A DNA stretch of 64,000 nt. Origin: Spirosoma foliorum. Its GTDB lineage: Bacteria; Bacteroidota; Bacteroidia; Cytophagales; Spirosomataceae. Where the stretch lies: assembly GCF_014117325.1 (NCBI RefSeq), contig NZ_CP059732.1, positions 2,178,501-2,242,500 of the forward strand, given 5' to 3'. This document shows positions 1 through 7,596 of this stretch, in pieces. The position numbers and the translations under genes were made by a program. The notes under the pieces were generated by a model that ran no database searches, had not been told where the DNA came from, and saw only the letters and a program-made list of their open reading frames with translations. The stretch's first letter is position 1, and every line of letters begins with the position of its first letter.

Positions 1-822
1 GCTACGTTTTAATTTGGTTATTTTAAAGTAGCGGATACGAATTTTTATGCCCCACCTGGCCCCAAACACTATGTTCGGGATTGGGATTTACGACCCGACA
101 AAAACTTGATTCTGCGGATGGAAGCAACCTTTACTGATTCAACGGGTATTTTAAAAGCAACGTATACAGCTTTAGATACACAGAACGATGGAGTGGACCA
201 CTGATCCCATCCTGGGCTTTCTACCCCCGAATCATAGGGCTCCTGAAGGCGAAGGAGGAATTTTCTTCACAGTTGCTCCAAAGGCTGATCTATCTGCTAA
301 TACGACTATTGCGAATCGATCATCGATCGTTTTTGACTATAATCTTCCTATTGTGACTCTGGTTTGGCGTAATGCCGTGGATAAAACTACACCGACGAGT
401 CAAGTAGCGGCTTTACCGACTACTGTGCAAAGTACTACGTTTACGATCCAGTGGAGTGGACAGGATATAGGCTCGGGCGTTCGCCTTTACAATCTTTACG
501 TAGCCACAAATAATGGTCCCTATAAACTACCCAAAACACGACGCTATCTAGTCTAACCTTTACAGGGCAACCAGATTCAACGTACCGATTTTATACGGTT
601 GCTGTTGACAGTGTGGGTAATGAAGAAGCGGTTCCGGTAGTATTTGATACGCAAACCACGGTTCGTTTGCCAGGCTTGATTGAATCAATTCAACATGGAG
701 ATTGGGCTTCAACAACTACCTGGTCATGTGGTTGTATTCCAGATAGTATGTCTACCGTTACAATTAACCATTTAATTACAATTCCATCCAACAAACAAGT
801 TCGTATCGGAAAAGTAAAATAG
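1..822 (+). pseudogene. Remnant of a large secreted/surface protein, frameshifted and cut by an IS
   Basis: The coding sense runs through three frames. Frame 1 carries FYAPPGPKHYVRDWDLRP up to about 185, after an in-frame stop at 10-12. Frame 2 carries MEWTTDPILGFLPPN and the following Ig-like stretch (188-556). Frame 1 resumes with SSLTFTGQPDSTYRFYTVAV and ends at 822. The sequence resembles the C-terminal part of long Bacteroidota surface proteins with PKD/Ig-like domains, by recall only. Two single-base-type indels (near 188 and 530-556) and the upstream stop make it inactive. The final TAG at 820-822 is formed at the junction with the IS701-like element starting at 821, so the original C-terminus is lost. 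No start codon lies in the window. Confidence 0.7.
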
Positions 823-834
823 GACTTTCGCAGG

Positions 835-1110
835 TTATACGAATTTGATAATTGGCTGAGCTAGTTGAGCACGTAAGTAATCACTTAACAAGCCTTGCTT
901 GAGCAGATAAACTGTCGTCTGGCAATGGTAAGCTAATTGTTTTAAACGCAACCAGACTAAATTGGCTGCGGCAATATGATTCCGCTGACTACGATTCAAC
1001 CGGCATTGGCATTTGGCGATGCCGGTCAGTTGCTTTTCTTCTCGGTGAAACTGCCGCACGGGCGGCCCCGTCAATCTTCCAGCGATTGCTACTCTCTTGT
1101 TGAGCAGCAA
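835..1110 (-). pseudogene. IS701-like transposase, C-terminal fragment with a 16-nt insertion
   Basis: The fragment encodes FHREEKQLTGIAKCQCRLNR and on to the C-terminus, matching residues of the intact 334-aa transposase at 13884-14888 (FHREDKQITGLECCQCRLAR). A 16-nt block at 1055-1070 interrupts it. Without the block the strand reads SSNRWKIEQFHREEKQ, matching SGIRWTIEQFHREDKQ of the intact copy. The block splits a GAG codon (GA before, G after) for the Glu of W-x-I-E-Q-F-H-R, which I take to be the catalytic Glu of the DDE triad in this family. The reading frame ends in the inverted duplication beyond 1110. Confidence 0.85.
1055..1070 (+). repeat. 16-nt mini-hairpin insertion, copy 1 (in IS701-like transposase)
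   Basis: CGCACGGGCGGCCCCG lies between gaaactgc and tcaatctt. The intact IS701-like copy reads gaaactgctcaat at this place (near 14097-14109), so the insertion is exactly 16 nt with no target duplication. The last 12 nt can fold as CGGG-CGGC-CCCG. Confidence 0.93.
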
Positions 1111-1136
1111 CCGCTGGAAGATTGACGGGGCCGCCC
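1060..1136. repeat. 25-bp perfect inverted duplication including part of a 16-nt insertion
   Basis: The left arm 1060-1084 and right arm 1112-1136 are exact reverse complements, with a 27-nt spacer. The left arm holds 11 nt of the 16-nt insertion plus 14 nt of IS701 sequence. Pairing resumes after one mismatch (ATTGCT with AGCAAC). The right arm is the junction with the IS110-side sequence. It looks like a template-switch product formed after the 16-nt insertion. Confidence 0.9.
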
Positions 1137-1179
1137 TTTAGGTTTGTCTTGTGGTAAGATTCCAAGATTTGGTAGCTTG

Positions 1180-1514
1180 CCAACTAGTGAACAGGGTGGG
1201 CTACCCTATGGGGCCGCAGAGTTCCAGCTCTAGGCACGGAACGGTCCGCCGTCCATATCTTTGTTTTAGGTTAATTACATTAGAAAAAGTACAATTTTTG
1301 AATACGACTTGACAGGTCTAGTCAGCACCCTAAGTTCCGCCGTTAGTACGTCCAACCGATACTGTGCCGCTGGTTGCTCTGACTAGCTTGTCTTTTCCCG
1401 GTAGCTTCAACAGTACCTATAGACGTAGCCATTGGCCACGATCTGGCATTTATGTGCAAAGGCGGGAAAAGGCGGTCGGTCAACCAATTTATTCACCTCT
1501 TAACCTCCTTTGGT
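1180..1514 (+). ncRNA. Candidate bridge-RNA region upstream of IS110-like recombinase
   Basis: IS110-group elements encode a structured bridge RNA in the noncoding left end, just upstream of the recombinase gene (known for IS621). Here about 335 nt without a convincing gene precede the recombinase start at 1515. It contains short GC-rich inverted segments, for example ACGG-TCCG-CCGT at 1241-1252. No target or donor loop was matched to the element ends, so the call rests on position only. Confidence 0.25.
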
Positions 1515-1832
1515 ATGCAACTACTGCGCTATTGTGTTGGCTTGGACATCAGTAAGGACTCTCTTCAAGTCTGCCTCTCAGTAATCGATTCCGATGGTCG
1601 AGTAGTGATCAAAGGATCAACTAAAGTAGCCAACAAACTGGCTGCTTTTGCCCAATTAGAACACTGGGTTGGTAAGCATCGAAAAGCGGATGGTTTACCA
1701 TTGCGCTATGTAATGGAGTCGACAGGGGGTTATCATGAGGCCATAGCCTGGTACCTCTATCAGAAGGATCAGTCGGTCTGTATCTTGCTTCCCAACAAGG
1801 CAAAACACTACCTCAAAAGCCTAGGCTACAAC

Positions 1833-1848
1833 CGGGCAGCCGGCGCTG
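1833..1848 (+). repeat. 16-nt mini-hairpin insertion, copy 2 (in IS110 recombinase)
   Basis: CGGGCAGCCGGCGCTG lies between ggctacaac and tccaagaat. Removal gives Y-N-S-K-N-D-K-I-D-A-Q-G in frame, the expected sequence around the second pair of DEDD acidic residues. The stem is CAGC/GCTG with loop CGGC. Two stem pairs differ from the other copies, and both partners changed. Confidence 0.85.
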
Positions 1849-2004
1849 TCCAAGAATGACAAGATTGACGCCCAGGGATTGGCACGTATGGGCCTTGAAC
1901 AACAGCTTACTCTATGGAAACCGCTATCCAAGAACATCTACAGTTTACGCTTGCTAACCCGCCAGCATCAACGTTTTCAAGAATGGAAAACGCAATGTCG
2001 CAAC

Positions 2005-2020
2005 CGCGCGGGCGGCCCCG
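2005..2020 (+). repeat. 16-nt mini-hairpin insertion, copy 3 (in IS110 recombinase)
   Basis: CGCGCGGGCGGCCCCG lies between gtcgcaac and cagcagcat. Removal restores C-R-N-Q-Q-H-A-L-D in frame. The stem is CGGG/CCCG with loop CGGC. Confidence 0.88.
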
Positions 2021-2307
2021 CAGCAGCATGCGCTGGATTACAGTGCGATAGGCGATGATTTTATCACCAAACAGAACGATAAGCTGCTAGCCGTCTACGA
2101 TCAACAGATTGAAGCCTTGGAGAAGGCAATCCAGGAGTTAATCGAGGGTGATATCGTTCTAAAAGCACAAGTTGAGCGGCTGACGGCTATCAAAGGCCTA
2201 GCCCTGCTGTCAGTAGCGGTACTGATCGCCGAAACCAATGGGTTTGAAAACTTTGCCAATCAACGCCAACTCGTCAGTTATGCGGGCTATGACGTGGTAG
2301 AAAATCA

Positions 2308-2323
2308 CGGGGCCGCCCGTGCG
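2308..2323 (-). repeat. 16-nt mini-hairpin insertion, copy 4 (in IS110 recombinase)
   Basis: The minus strand reads CGCACGGGCGGCCCCG, identical to copy 1. On the plus strand it lies between gaaaatca and gtcgggcaat. Removal restores V-E-N-Q-S-G-N-R, so it splits the Gln codon directly before the Ser-Gly of the serine motif. Confidence 0.9.
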
Positions 2324-2745
2324 GTCGGGCAATCGATCAGGTAAAACACGGATTTCTAAAAAGGGTAATAGTCGCATTCGTCGTATTCTGCATATGCCCT
2401 CTTTCAATGCGGTTCGCTTTGGAGAGCCAACCTGCCAAGCTCTTTATGAGCGGGTTTTTCAAAAGACCAATACTAAAATGAAGGCTTATGTAGTTGTGCA
2501 AAAGAAGTTATTACTCTTGGCATATGCGGTATGGCGTCATCAGACGAAGTATGACCCTATGCATTCGGTTCAGCCAGAAACAGACTCTTTACTAACCAGC
2601 AAGCCGGGCCAGGATAGCAAAAAAATAGTCCCGACTAGCGGGACTACACAGGATCAATCTGCCGTGGTGGAGTTGTCCTTTGGATAGCTCCAAGATATTA
2701 AAAAAATCCTAACTCAAAATTTGTTTTTCACGACAGTACCAGCGG

Positions 2746-2933
2746 CTGAATGTCTTTGATAATGGATAAAGCAGGCTTGCGCTCGGCAGAGGTGGGAGAT
2801 TGAGAGGCTGTGCGCTTGGCTTTGGAGGTTTTGGCCGAATTGGACATAATTAAGGAGGTTTGAGTGAAACAATTTACTGAATTGTCTCTTCTCATTTTCA
2901 CCCCTTTTGTCCACTTTTACTTGACGACGTACA
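2746..2933 (-). mobile_element. IS3-like element, 5' end fragment
   Basis: The reverse complement matches 8651-8838 of the intact IS3-type element with only a few differences: terminal repeat TGTACGTCGTCAA, then the same leader and the first codons of orfA (SNSAKTSKAKRTASQSPT). Its terminal repeat abuts IS701 sequence at 2933/2934, so it inserted there. Homology stops at 2746, where IS110-side sequence begins. No visible target duplication remains because the other end is missing. Confidence 0.85.
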
Positions 2934-3439
2934 CTGATGAGCAGTTTCATTACATCCGTGGTGGCATACCAACTGTCCATCAACACATACCCGAACAAAA
3001 GGCCCCGATGAATGGCACTCATAAGCATATCCTGTAGGTGGTCAAGTTTGGTTTTGCCATCGCGGTCAGGATCAAAAATGCGATAATCAATCACCCAAAA
3101 TTGATTGGTAACCGGATCAAAATAAACACAGTTGACCATCCCAATACCTTTGACAATGCCATGCTGATTACCTGAATACTGTCGCCTAAATCCTTGAATT
3201 TTAGAAGAATGAACCTTCTCCAGCACCACGTCATCAAAGATCACATACCCTTCGAGTCGACTGGTAAAAAGTGGGCTGACCTTCTCCCACAGCAGCCGAG
3301 GAGTAAGTTTTTCTTCTTTGAGGTATCGGTGGACGTCGTCGTGAGAAAGATCGGCAAAGTGATCGGCTAGATTGGTACAGGTATAGTTGATCTGACTAGA
3401 GAGTAAGTACTGGCAGTATAACTCGCGTGTTGTTGTCAT
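2934..3439 (-). pseudogene. IS701-like transposase, N-terminal fragment
   Basis: The fragment encodes MTTTRELYCQYLLSSQINYT through DSWYATTDVMKLLIS, about 168 aa, aligned over its whole length to residues 1-170 of the intact copy at 13884-14888 (MKVTAQLYGQFLLSSQINYT; DSWYAVTDLFKWLIT). The catalytic Asp regions FDD and MDSWY are retained. The frame then runs into the inserted IS3-like end. It is the upstream half of the gene whose downstream half is at 835-1110. Confidence 0.88.
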
Positions 3440-3604
3440 CTCAAAAATTAACCATTTTTATCTATTTGCGAAAGTCCTATAATAAAAATAAGTAGATATA
3501 TAGTTACCCTTTCGTACAATAATTAATTAAAAAAGGTATATTGTTGGTTAATTTGAAGGAATACACTCACAGCTTCTACATAAGTTGGCTTATTCACTTA
3601 TACT

Positions 3605-4001
3605 ATGAAGCATCTAATGCTCGTGGAGGATAACGATTTTCTCCTAAACCTATTAAATCAAACCTTTCACCAAGACTACCAATTAAGTCTCTACAAGAAT
3701 GGCTTAGAAGCTATTAGAGGGTTAGAAAAAAAATTCGTATCCGGACCTAATCATTAGTGATTTATCAATGCCTTTCTGCGATGGTCTTGGCTTACTAAAA
3801 CATGTACGAACGAGTACCTCTGGCAAGTACATCCCTTTTTTCATCCTATCTGGAAATGAAGAAAGTAGTGTTCGAATTGACTGTTTAGAACATGGGGCCG
3901 ATGACTTCATTACAAAACCCTTTAATCTACGAGAGCTGCAGGCTAGGGTGAAGGCACAATTAAATACAGGCGTCATGCCCCAAACTACAGGATTTTCTTA
4001 A
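3605..4001 (+). pseudogene. Single-domain response regulator, frameshifted at an A8 tract
   Basis: It starts MKHLMLVEDNDFLLNLLNQ (acidic pocket E-D). After GLEKK the frame is lost at eight A residues (3726-3733). The continuation in another frame is ISDLSMPFCDG (phospho-acceptor Asp), FILSGNEE (Ser of the switch) and ITKPFNLRELQARV (conserved Lys), ending at 4001. Seven A residues would give LEKNSYPDLIISDLSMP and a normal receiver of about 132 aa with no output domain. It may be a stand-alone receiver. It could be a true mutation, a slippage switch or a sequencing error. Confidence 0.8.
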
Positions 4002-4097
4002 CATGGACCACTCCAGGCGTGGCCAAAAAATGAAAAGACGAACAAAACGGTATCCCTGTTCCTATGAATATAGTTGTTTCGTGAATGGTGGAAATTT

Positions 4098-4131
4098 AAA
4101 AAATCGGGTCTCTAATTGAGCCGATTTTTTT
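4098..4131 (+). terminator. Intrinsic terminator
   Basis: The stem is AAAAAATCGG / CCGATTTTTT with a 13-nt loop, ending in a run of T. It lies about 100 nt downstream of the response regulator remnant and can act in either direction. Confidence 0.7.
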
Positions 4132-4350
4132 GTCCGTCTCCTGAAACGGTCCATTATTGCTAAAGGGACTTTTCAAAGTCAAGTGACGGATTGTGTACGA
4201 AACGACTAATGTACCCTATTTTGTGGATCAGTGTAGCCAGTGCAGGAAATGCAGAGGTAATGCCATCGTTTAGCCTTGGCCACGGCCTGCTTGATTGCCC
4301 TCAAGCAGTAACCCAGTAGGTTAGCCATCGATTAAAGGCTACCTTTGACT

Positions 4351-4545
4351 ATGAGTCAACCTACATATACCGCTATCCCTGATACCTCGGATAACAACTA
4401 CTGGGCAACAAAGTCGGAGCCTGGCAATGTGCGCAGCACCACGTTTGTACCCAGAGATAAAGAACTTCACCAGCAGCTAAAGATTAAAGCGTGGGCCATT
4501 ATTCAGGCTTCACTCAGGAAGAGTAATAGAAAAGTAAGCTACTAA
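4351..4545 (+). CDS. Small hypothetical protein (64 aa)
   Basis: The ORF starts MSQPTYTAIPDTSDNNYW and ends LRKSNRKVSY. I recognise no family. Composition is plausible for a soluble basic-tailed protein, but no clear ribosome binding site or promoter is seen. It lies alone between two terminator-like hairpins (4098-4131 and 4659-4702), which is the main argument for it being a transcription unit. It may be spurious. Confidence 0.3.
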   Translation: MSQPTYTAIPDTSDNNYWATKSEPGNVRSTTFVPRDKELHQQLKIKAWAIIQASLRKSNRKVSY

Positions 4546-4658
4546 GTAGGCCCCATCAGCCTTTCTGGCTTTATTAGATAAACTGTATAATGGGCGGCCT
4601 CTAGTTGGCTTGGTAATCAATACGCGGGGTCAATCACGGCCACCCTCGCCTTTCCTTT

Positions 4659-4702
4659 AACCCGGCTCTTTTTGCTTTTAAAGCAAGGAGATTCGGGTTT
4701 TT
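4659..4702 (+). terminator. Intrinsic terminator-like hairpin
   Basis: Outer stem AACCCG / CGGGTT with inner pairing TTGCTTT / AAAGCAA, followed by TTTTT. It stands 114 nt after the small ORF at 4351-4545. The stretch from 4703 to 5022 holds no gene I can support. Confidence 0.5.
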
Positions 4703-5022
4703 AGTGGGGTCTGAGTTCGTACTAGAGACTTTTGGGTAAATCTAAAAAAAGTTACTGTGCCGTGCCGCCGGAGCGGTAACTAAAGATAACGTATGTGACT
4801 GATTGAGTTTGACAGGTATTAAAAGTTAGTGTCTCGTAAAAACGCGCTACTTATCATTTGTGACCATGCTTTATATAATATCACAAAAGGCTCCTGTGTG
4901 AGACAGATGAGATGTAATGCTGAAGCTAGTTTTATTGTCTGTCTAACTCAACTCGTATGCCTTTCAATTCACTGAATTATTTATGAAGTGAAATTGTTCC
5001 TCTTAGTAAAGGTAAAATTGCC

Positions 5023-5030
5023 TAAATTTG
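5023..5030 (+). promoter_or_regulatory. Candidate -7 box of toxin-antitoxin operon
   Basis: TAAATTTG matches the Bacteroidota -7 consensus TANNTTTG and lies 22 nt before the first ATG of the antitoxin gene. A TTG at 4994-4996 could serve as the -33 box, but its spacing is a little long. Confidence 0.4.
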
Positions 5031-5052
5031 TATCAACACTGAAAGGAAACGC

Positions 5053-5487
5053 ATGATGAAACGAGTTGCCTCACCCGAAAATCTTCTGCTCAGAGATGTG
5101 CCTGGACACATCAATGATAGTGAAATCCTTTCCTTTCTTTACACCAGAGAGGTCAATTGGCAGCATGTCAATGCCATTAAGACGTTGACTGATTTTAATG
5201 ATACCATCATTTCGGACTGGCTTAATGTGAGCGTTAAAACATTCCGCGAATACAAAAAGCCGCCAACGACCTTTAAGGAAAACGTCAAAGAGCAGGTTTT
5301 ACTCCTGTTAGCCCTGATCAAGCACGGCATTGCTGTATTTGGCTCGGTGAAAGAATTCGACCAGTGGCTGAACCGGTCCAACTTTTATTTTGACAACAAG
5401 AGTCCCAATGCCTATTTAAATACGGTCACCGGGCTACGATTTGTCGATGATCGGTTGACGGCCATGGAATACGGAGACAATGTGTAA
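5053..5487 (+). CDS. Antitoxin of RES/Xre type (MbcA/ParS/Xre family)
   Basis: The protein is 144 aa. An N-terminal helical region is followed by an HTH-like part (NDTIISDWLNVSVKTFREYK), and the C-terminal toxin-binding domain ends G-L-R-F-V-D-D-R-L-T-A-M-E-Y-G-D, a hallmark of antitoxins paired with RES toxins. It would bind and neutralise the toxin encoded 3 nt downstream and probably autorepress the operon. Two consecutive ATG codons (5053, 5056) both follow an A-rich leader with GGAAA. The order antitoxin then toxin and tight spacing are typical. Confidence 0.85.
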   Translation: MMKRVASPENLLLRDVPGHINDSEILSFLYTREVNWQHVNAIKTLTDFNDTIISDWLNVSVKTFREYKKPPTTFKENVKEQVLLLLALIKHGIAVFGSVKEFDQWLNRSNFYFDNKSPNAYLNTVTGLRFVDDRLTAMEYGDNV

Positions 5488-5490
5488 GGG

Positions 5491-5943
5491 ATGGAAGTAT
5501 TTCGAATCAGTAAAGACGTTCATGCCTATAGCTTACGTTCGTCAGGCAGTGCGAATCGGTGGAATACAAAAGGGCAGCAAGTTATTTACACCGGCGCATC
5601 GCGTTCCTTATCCTCTCTAGAACTAGTAGTTCACCGGGGAGTCATTCAGCCCACCTCTTCTTATAAGGTGATGGTCATCTCTATTGCTGATGATGATTAC
5701 TTGATGCGAACGATTCACCTTAAAGAACTTCCTGCCAACTGGCGAACCTTAGCGGGTTACTCTGCCTTACAAAAAATCGGGTCCGACTGGTACACCAGCC
5801 AGGAAAGTCTACTCCTGAAGGTTCCTTCAGCGATCATTATCTACGAGTACAATTACATCATCAATACCGAACATCCAGACTTCAGTCAGCATGTTCAGCT
5901 GGTTAGAACCGAGGACTATTTTTGGGATTCCAGGCTTCTCTAG
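5491..5943 (+). CDS. RES-domain toxin (NAD+ phosphorylase family)
   Basis: The protein is 150 aa, full length for the family. The N-terminal conserved Arg (MEVFRI), S-A-N-R-W-N-T-K-G, the Y-T-G-A-S block and S-S-L-E-L are the RES signature region; Arg, Tyr and Glu/Ser there form the NAD-binding site in characterised members, which degrade NAD+. It begins 3 nt after the antitoxin stop. The pair is intact although the DNA around it is decayed, as expected for an addiction module. Confidence 0.87.
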   Translation: MEVFRISKDVHAYSLRSSGSANRWNTKGQQVIYTGASRSLSSLELVVHRGVIQPTSSYKVMVISIADDDYLMRTIHLKELPANWRTLAGYSALQKIGSDWYTSQESLLLKVPSAIIIYEYNYIINTEHPDFSQHVQLVRTEDYFWDSRLL

Positions 5944-6050
5944 GCGCTAATGAAGGTAAATTAAACCGTATTCTAGAATCCTGTATGAAGAGCCAAAACA
6001 AGTTTCAGATATATGCATCTTAAATGGGGCAATTAATTAGACAACCTCTT

Positions 6051-6763
6051 TTAATAACTGTTTACTTCCAGTTGTTGCCTACCCTCCCTTTCCAAAAAGA
6101 GGGCCAGTAGCTTTCTGGTCACTGGCCCCGGGTATGGTTGGGGTAGTACGTACTGATCAATTTGGCGAACCGGCATAATCCGTTGGTTACTTGGGGTAAT
6201 AAACACTTCATCTGCCTCAAAAACTTCCGCTAAGGAATGGCTCGCTCTTCGACGGTAAAATACCCTGACATACCGATAAAACATGTTTTCGGGTAATGCC
6301 AGGTAAGATACCGGTATCAGCAGTACTAACCGTTTTGTTTTTAACAATAATGACGTTGCTTCGCTACGACTCGGAGATAAACCCGTTCGAACAGTATAAA
6401 TAGTCATCAGTGGCCTGACGCTTTAAATGAGACAGCATTTGGATGGGTGGCAAGTAACTGAGCGTTTTGACCGTCGGAATCTCCCGATGGTATTCATAGG
6501 ACATTAAGCTTAAACCGAAGGCTGCATCGGGAAAGCTTAATGGGCTGGCCCAAACCCGTAAATTCGGTTGCTCAGCCGGGGTAAACCCATCCGGTGAATA
6601 GCCACCCGTGGTCCAAGTGGTCATCGACGAAAATGAGGTGGCCTTTTATAACCCGCAAAAAATCAAAGATGCCGTACCCCCGCAGAAAAGCCAGGTCAGT
6701 GACCTGAAGGCAAGTCTCTGCCAGGGGTAGGAACTCACCGTTAACATAAGCGTATGCGTCCAT
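6051..6763 (-). pseudogene. Class IV aminotransferase, degenerate
   Basis: The start is MDAYAYVNGEFLPLAETCLQ with L-R-G-Y-G-I-F-D, the N-terminal motif of branched-chain/D-amino-acid aminotransferases. After V-D-D-H-L-D a segment that should carry the PLP-lysine region is missing. It resumes with TGGYSPDGFTPAEQPNL in another frame. An in-frame TAG follows S-N-G-F-I-S-E-S near 6377. The C-terminal part (EVFEADEVFITPSNQRIMPV) is in a third frame. A deletion, a nonsense codon and a frameshift make it inactive. The intact ilvE copy in the window (59539-60609) is from another subgroup. Confidence 0.8.
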
Positions 6764-6894
6764 GTAAATAATCCAAATAGGATTGGTGTGTTTCCCTAAC
6801 ACCGCATCAGGGTTCAGGGTTAGGTAGATCGCTTTCCAATACTGGTTCTATGGAACCAATCGGTTCAAGTAAGGATAAAATTATACATTCCTTA

Positions 6895-7323
6895 CTATCT
6901 CCCGGCCAGGTCGGCGACTCCGTTCGGAAACATGCTTTTGGCCACCTGCGCCATATCCAGTGCCTCTCGCAGTAATTTAATCTTACCATCTTCAGCCACT
7001 AACCGACCCATATACGTTTGGTGGTAAGGCCGCCCGGTTGCCGCCACTTGACACCTGACATCGTATTCCCCAAAAGCCTGATTGGGCGTATCGATATGGA
7101 TCTGAATATTCTCAAACGCAAAACCAGGAAAGGTTTTGGGCAGATTTTTTAGGAATTGGTAGAGGACGTCTTTTCCTCGCCATTGCCAGGGCATCCCCAG
7201 AGTAGCTAAATAAGGCAACTCAATGGTAGCATCCTCCGCGAAGAGTTCAATCGCCTTGTCGGCATCGTTAATTGAGTGAAGATAACCTAGCAGCAATTCA
7301 GTTGCGGTTTTTGTTGAATTCAT
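6895..7323 (-). CDS. NTF2-like (SnoaL-fold) protein
   Basis: The protein is 142 aa. The start MNSTKTATELLLGYLHSIND, then A-I-E-L-F-A-E-D-A-T-I-E-L-P-Y and the E-Y-D-V-R-C-Q-V region, fit the cone-shaped NTF2-like fold with a small-molecule pocket. The substrate cannot be told. It lies 132 nt upstream of the broken aminotransferase in the same direction. It is the first of two unrelated-in-sequence NTF2-like genes in tandem (next at 7597-7962). Confidence 0.7.
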   Translation of the reverse strand: MNSTKTATELLLGYLHSINDADKAIELFAEDATIELPYLATLGMPWQWRGKDVLYQFLKNLPKTFPGFAFENIQIHIDTPNQAFGEYDVRCQVAATGRPYHQTYMGRLVAEDGKIKLLREALDMAQVAKSMFPNGVADLAGR

Positions 7324-7596
7324 AGCCTTGTTTGGTTGATGGTTGTACTGATAAATTTAGTAGTGGGTACCCGCTTGCGCACGCACTCGCTCTTAAAGCA
7401 CGGGGCTTTACGGGATCCGATTGGATCGTTTCACCCAATGGGCGCATTTGTCATTTTGGTGCGGCTAACTTAGTACCGATAGTTGATCACGCGTTTTGAC
7501 TACAGGGTACTTTTTGGAGCGGGACAAAAATCGGTTGAGGAGGGAAACAGTTTTGGTAGGCAAAGACTAGCGACGAACGTTACCCCCTCTAGTGCC
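7324..7596. other. Intergenic stretch, nothing recognised
   Basis: This 273-nt stretch between two minus-strand NTF2-like genes shows no ORF, repeat or clear terminator. It should hold the promoter of the downstream gene at 6895-7323. Confidence 0.4.

Larger units (their letters stand above)
1515..2687 (+). pseudogene. IS110-family DEDD recombinase broken by three 16-nt insertions
   Basis: The N-terminal RuvC-like part starts at MQLLRYCVGLDISKDSL (Asp of DEDD motif). The middle has KNDKIDAQGLARMG. The C-terminal transposase_20 part holds QSGNRSGKTRISKKGNSRIR with the expected serine. Three 16-nt blocks (1833-1848, 2005-2020, 2308-2323) break the frame. With all three removed the gene is one frame of 375 codons, 374 aa, a normal length for the family. 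Because 3 x 16 = 48 is divisible by three, the frame after the third block is the original one. The start was chosen at the ATG before the conserved LDISKD motif. The enzyme should be inactive as it stands. Confidence 0.9.
821..3478 (-). mobile_element. Nested IS composite: IS701-like element invaded by IS3-like and IS110-like elements
   Basis: Both outer ends carry the inverted repeat AGGACTTTCGCA (821-832 and its complement at 3467-3478), closely matching the ends of the intact IS701-like element at 13879-14928. Inside, the IS701-like transposase is split: its N-terminal part is at 2934-3439 and its C-terminal part at 835-1110. Between them lie an IS3-like 5' end (2746-2933), an IS110-like element (about 1137-2745) and an inverted duplication (1060-1136). 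About 70-90 codons of the middle of the IS701 transposase are missing, so at least one deletion followed the insertions. Confidence 0.8.

Noticed and set aside
1237..1252. CGGAACGGTCCGCCGT, a 16-nt hairpin-last block in the IS110 leader, resembling the insertion family
   Set aside because: The loop is TCCG, not CGNN, the stem starts with A, and there is no uninterrupted homologue or reading frame to show an insertion. It may be a native hairpin of the IS110 RNA region.
1364..1555. 63-aa open frame upstream of and overlapping the IS110 recombinase start
   Set aside because: It is in another frame from the recombinase and lies in the candidate structured RNA leader; no protein similarity.
4591..4600. 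GGGCGGCCTC near 4.6 kb as a further 16-nt copy
   Set aside because: Only the GGGCGGCC core matches; the flanking bases do not form the stem and no frame is interrupted.
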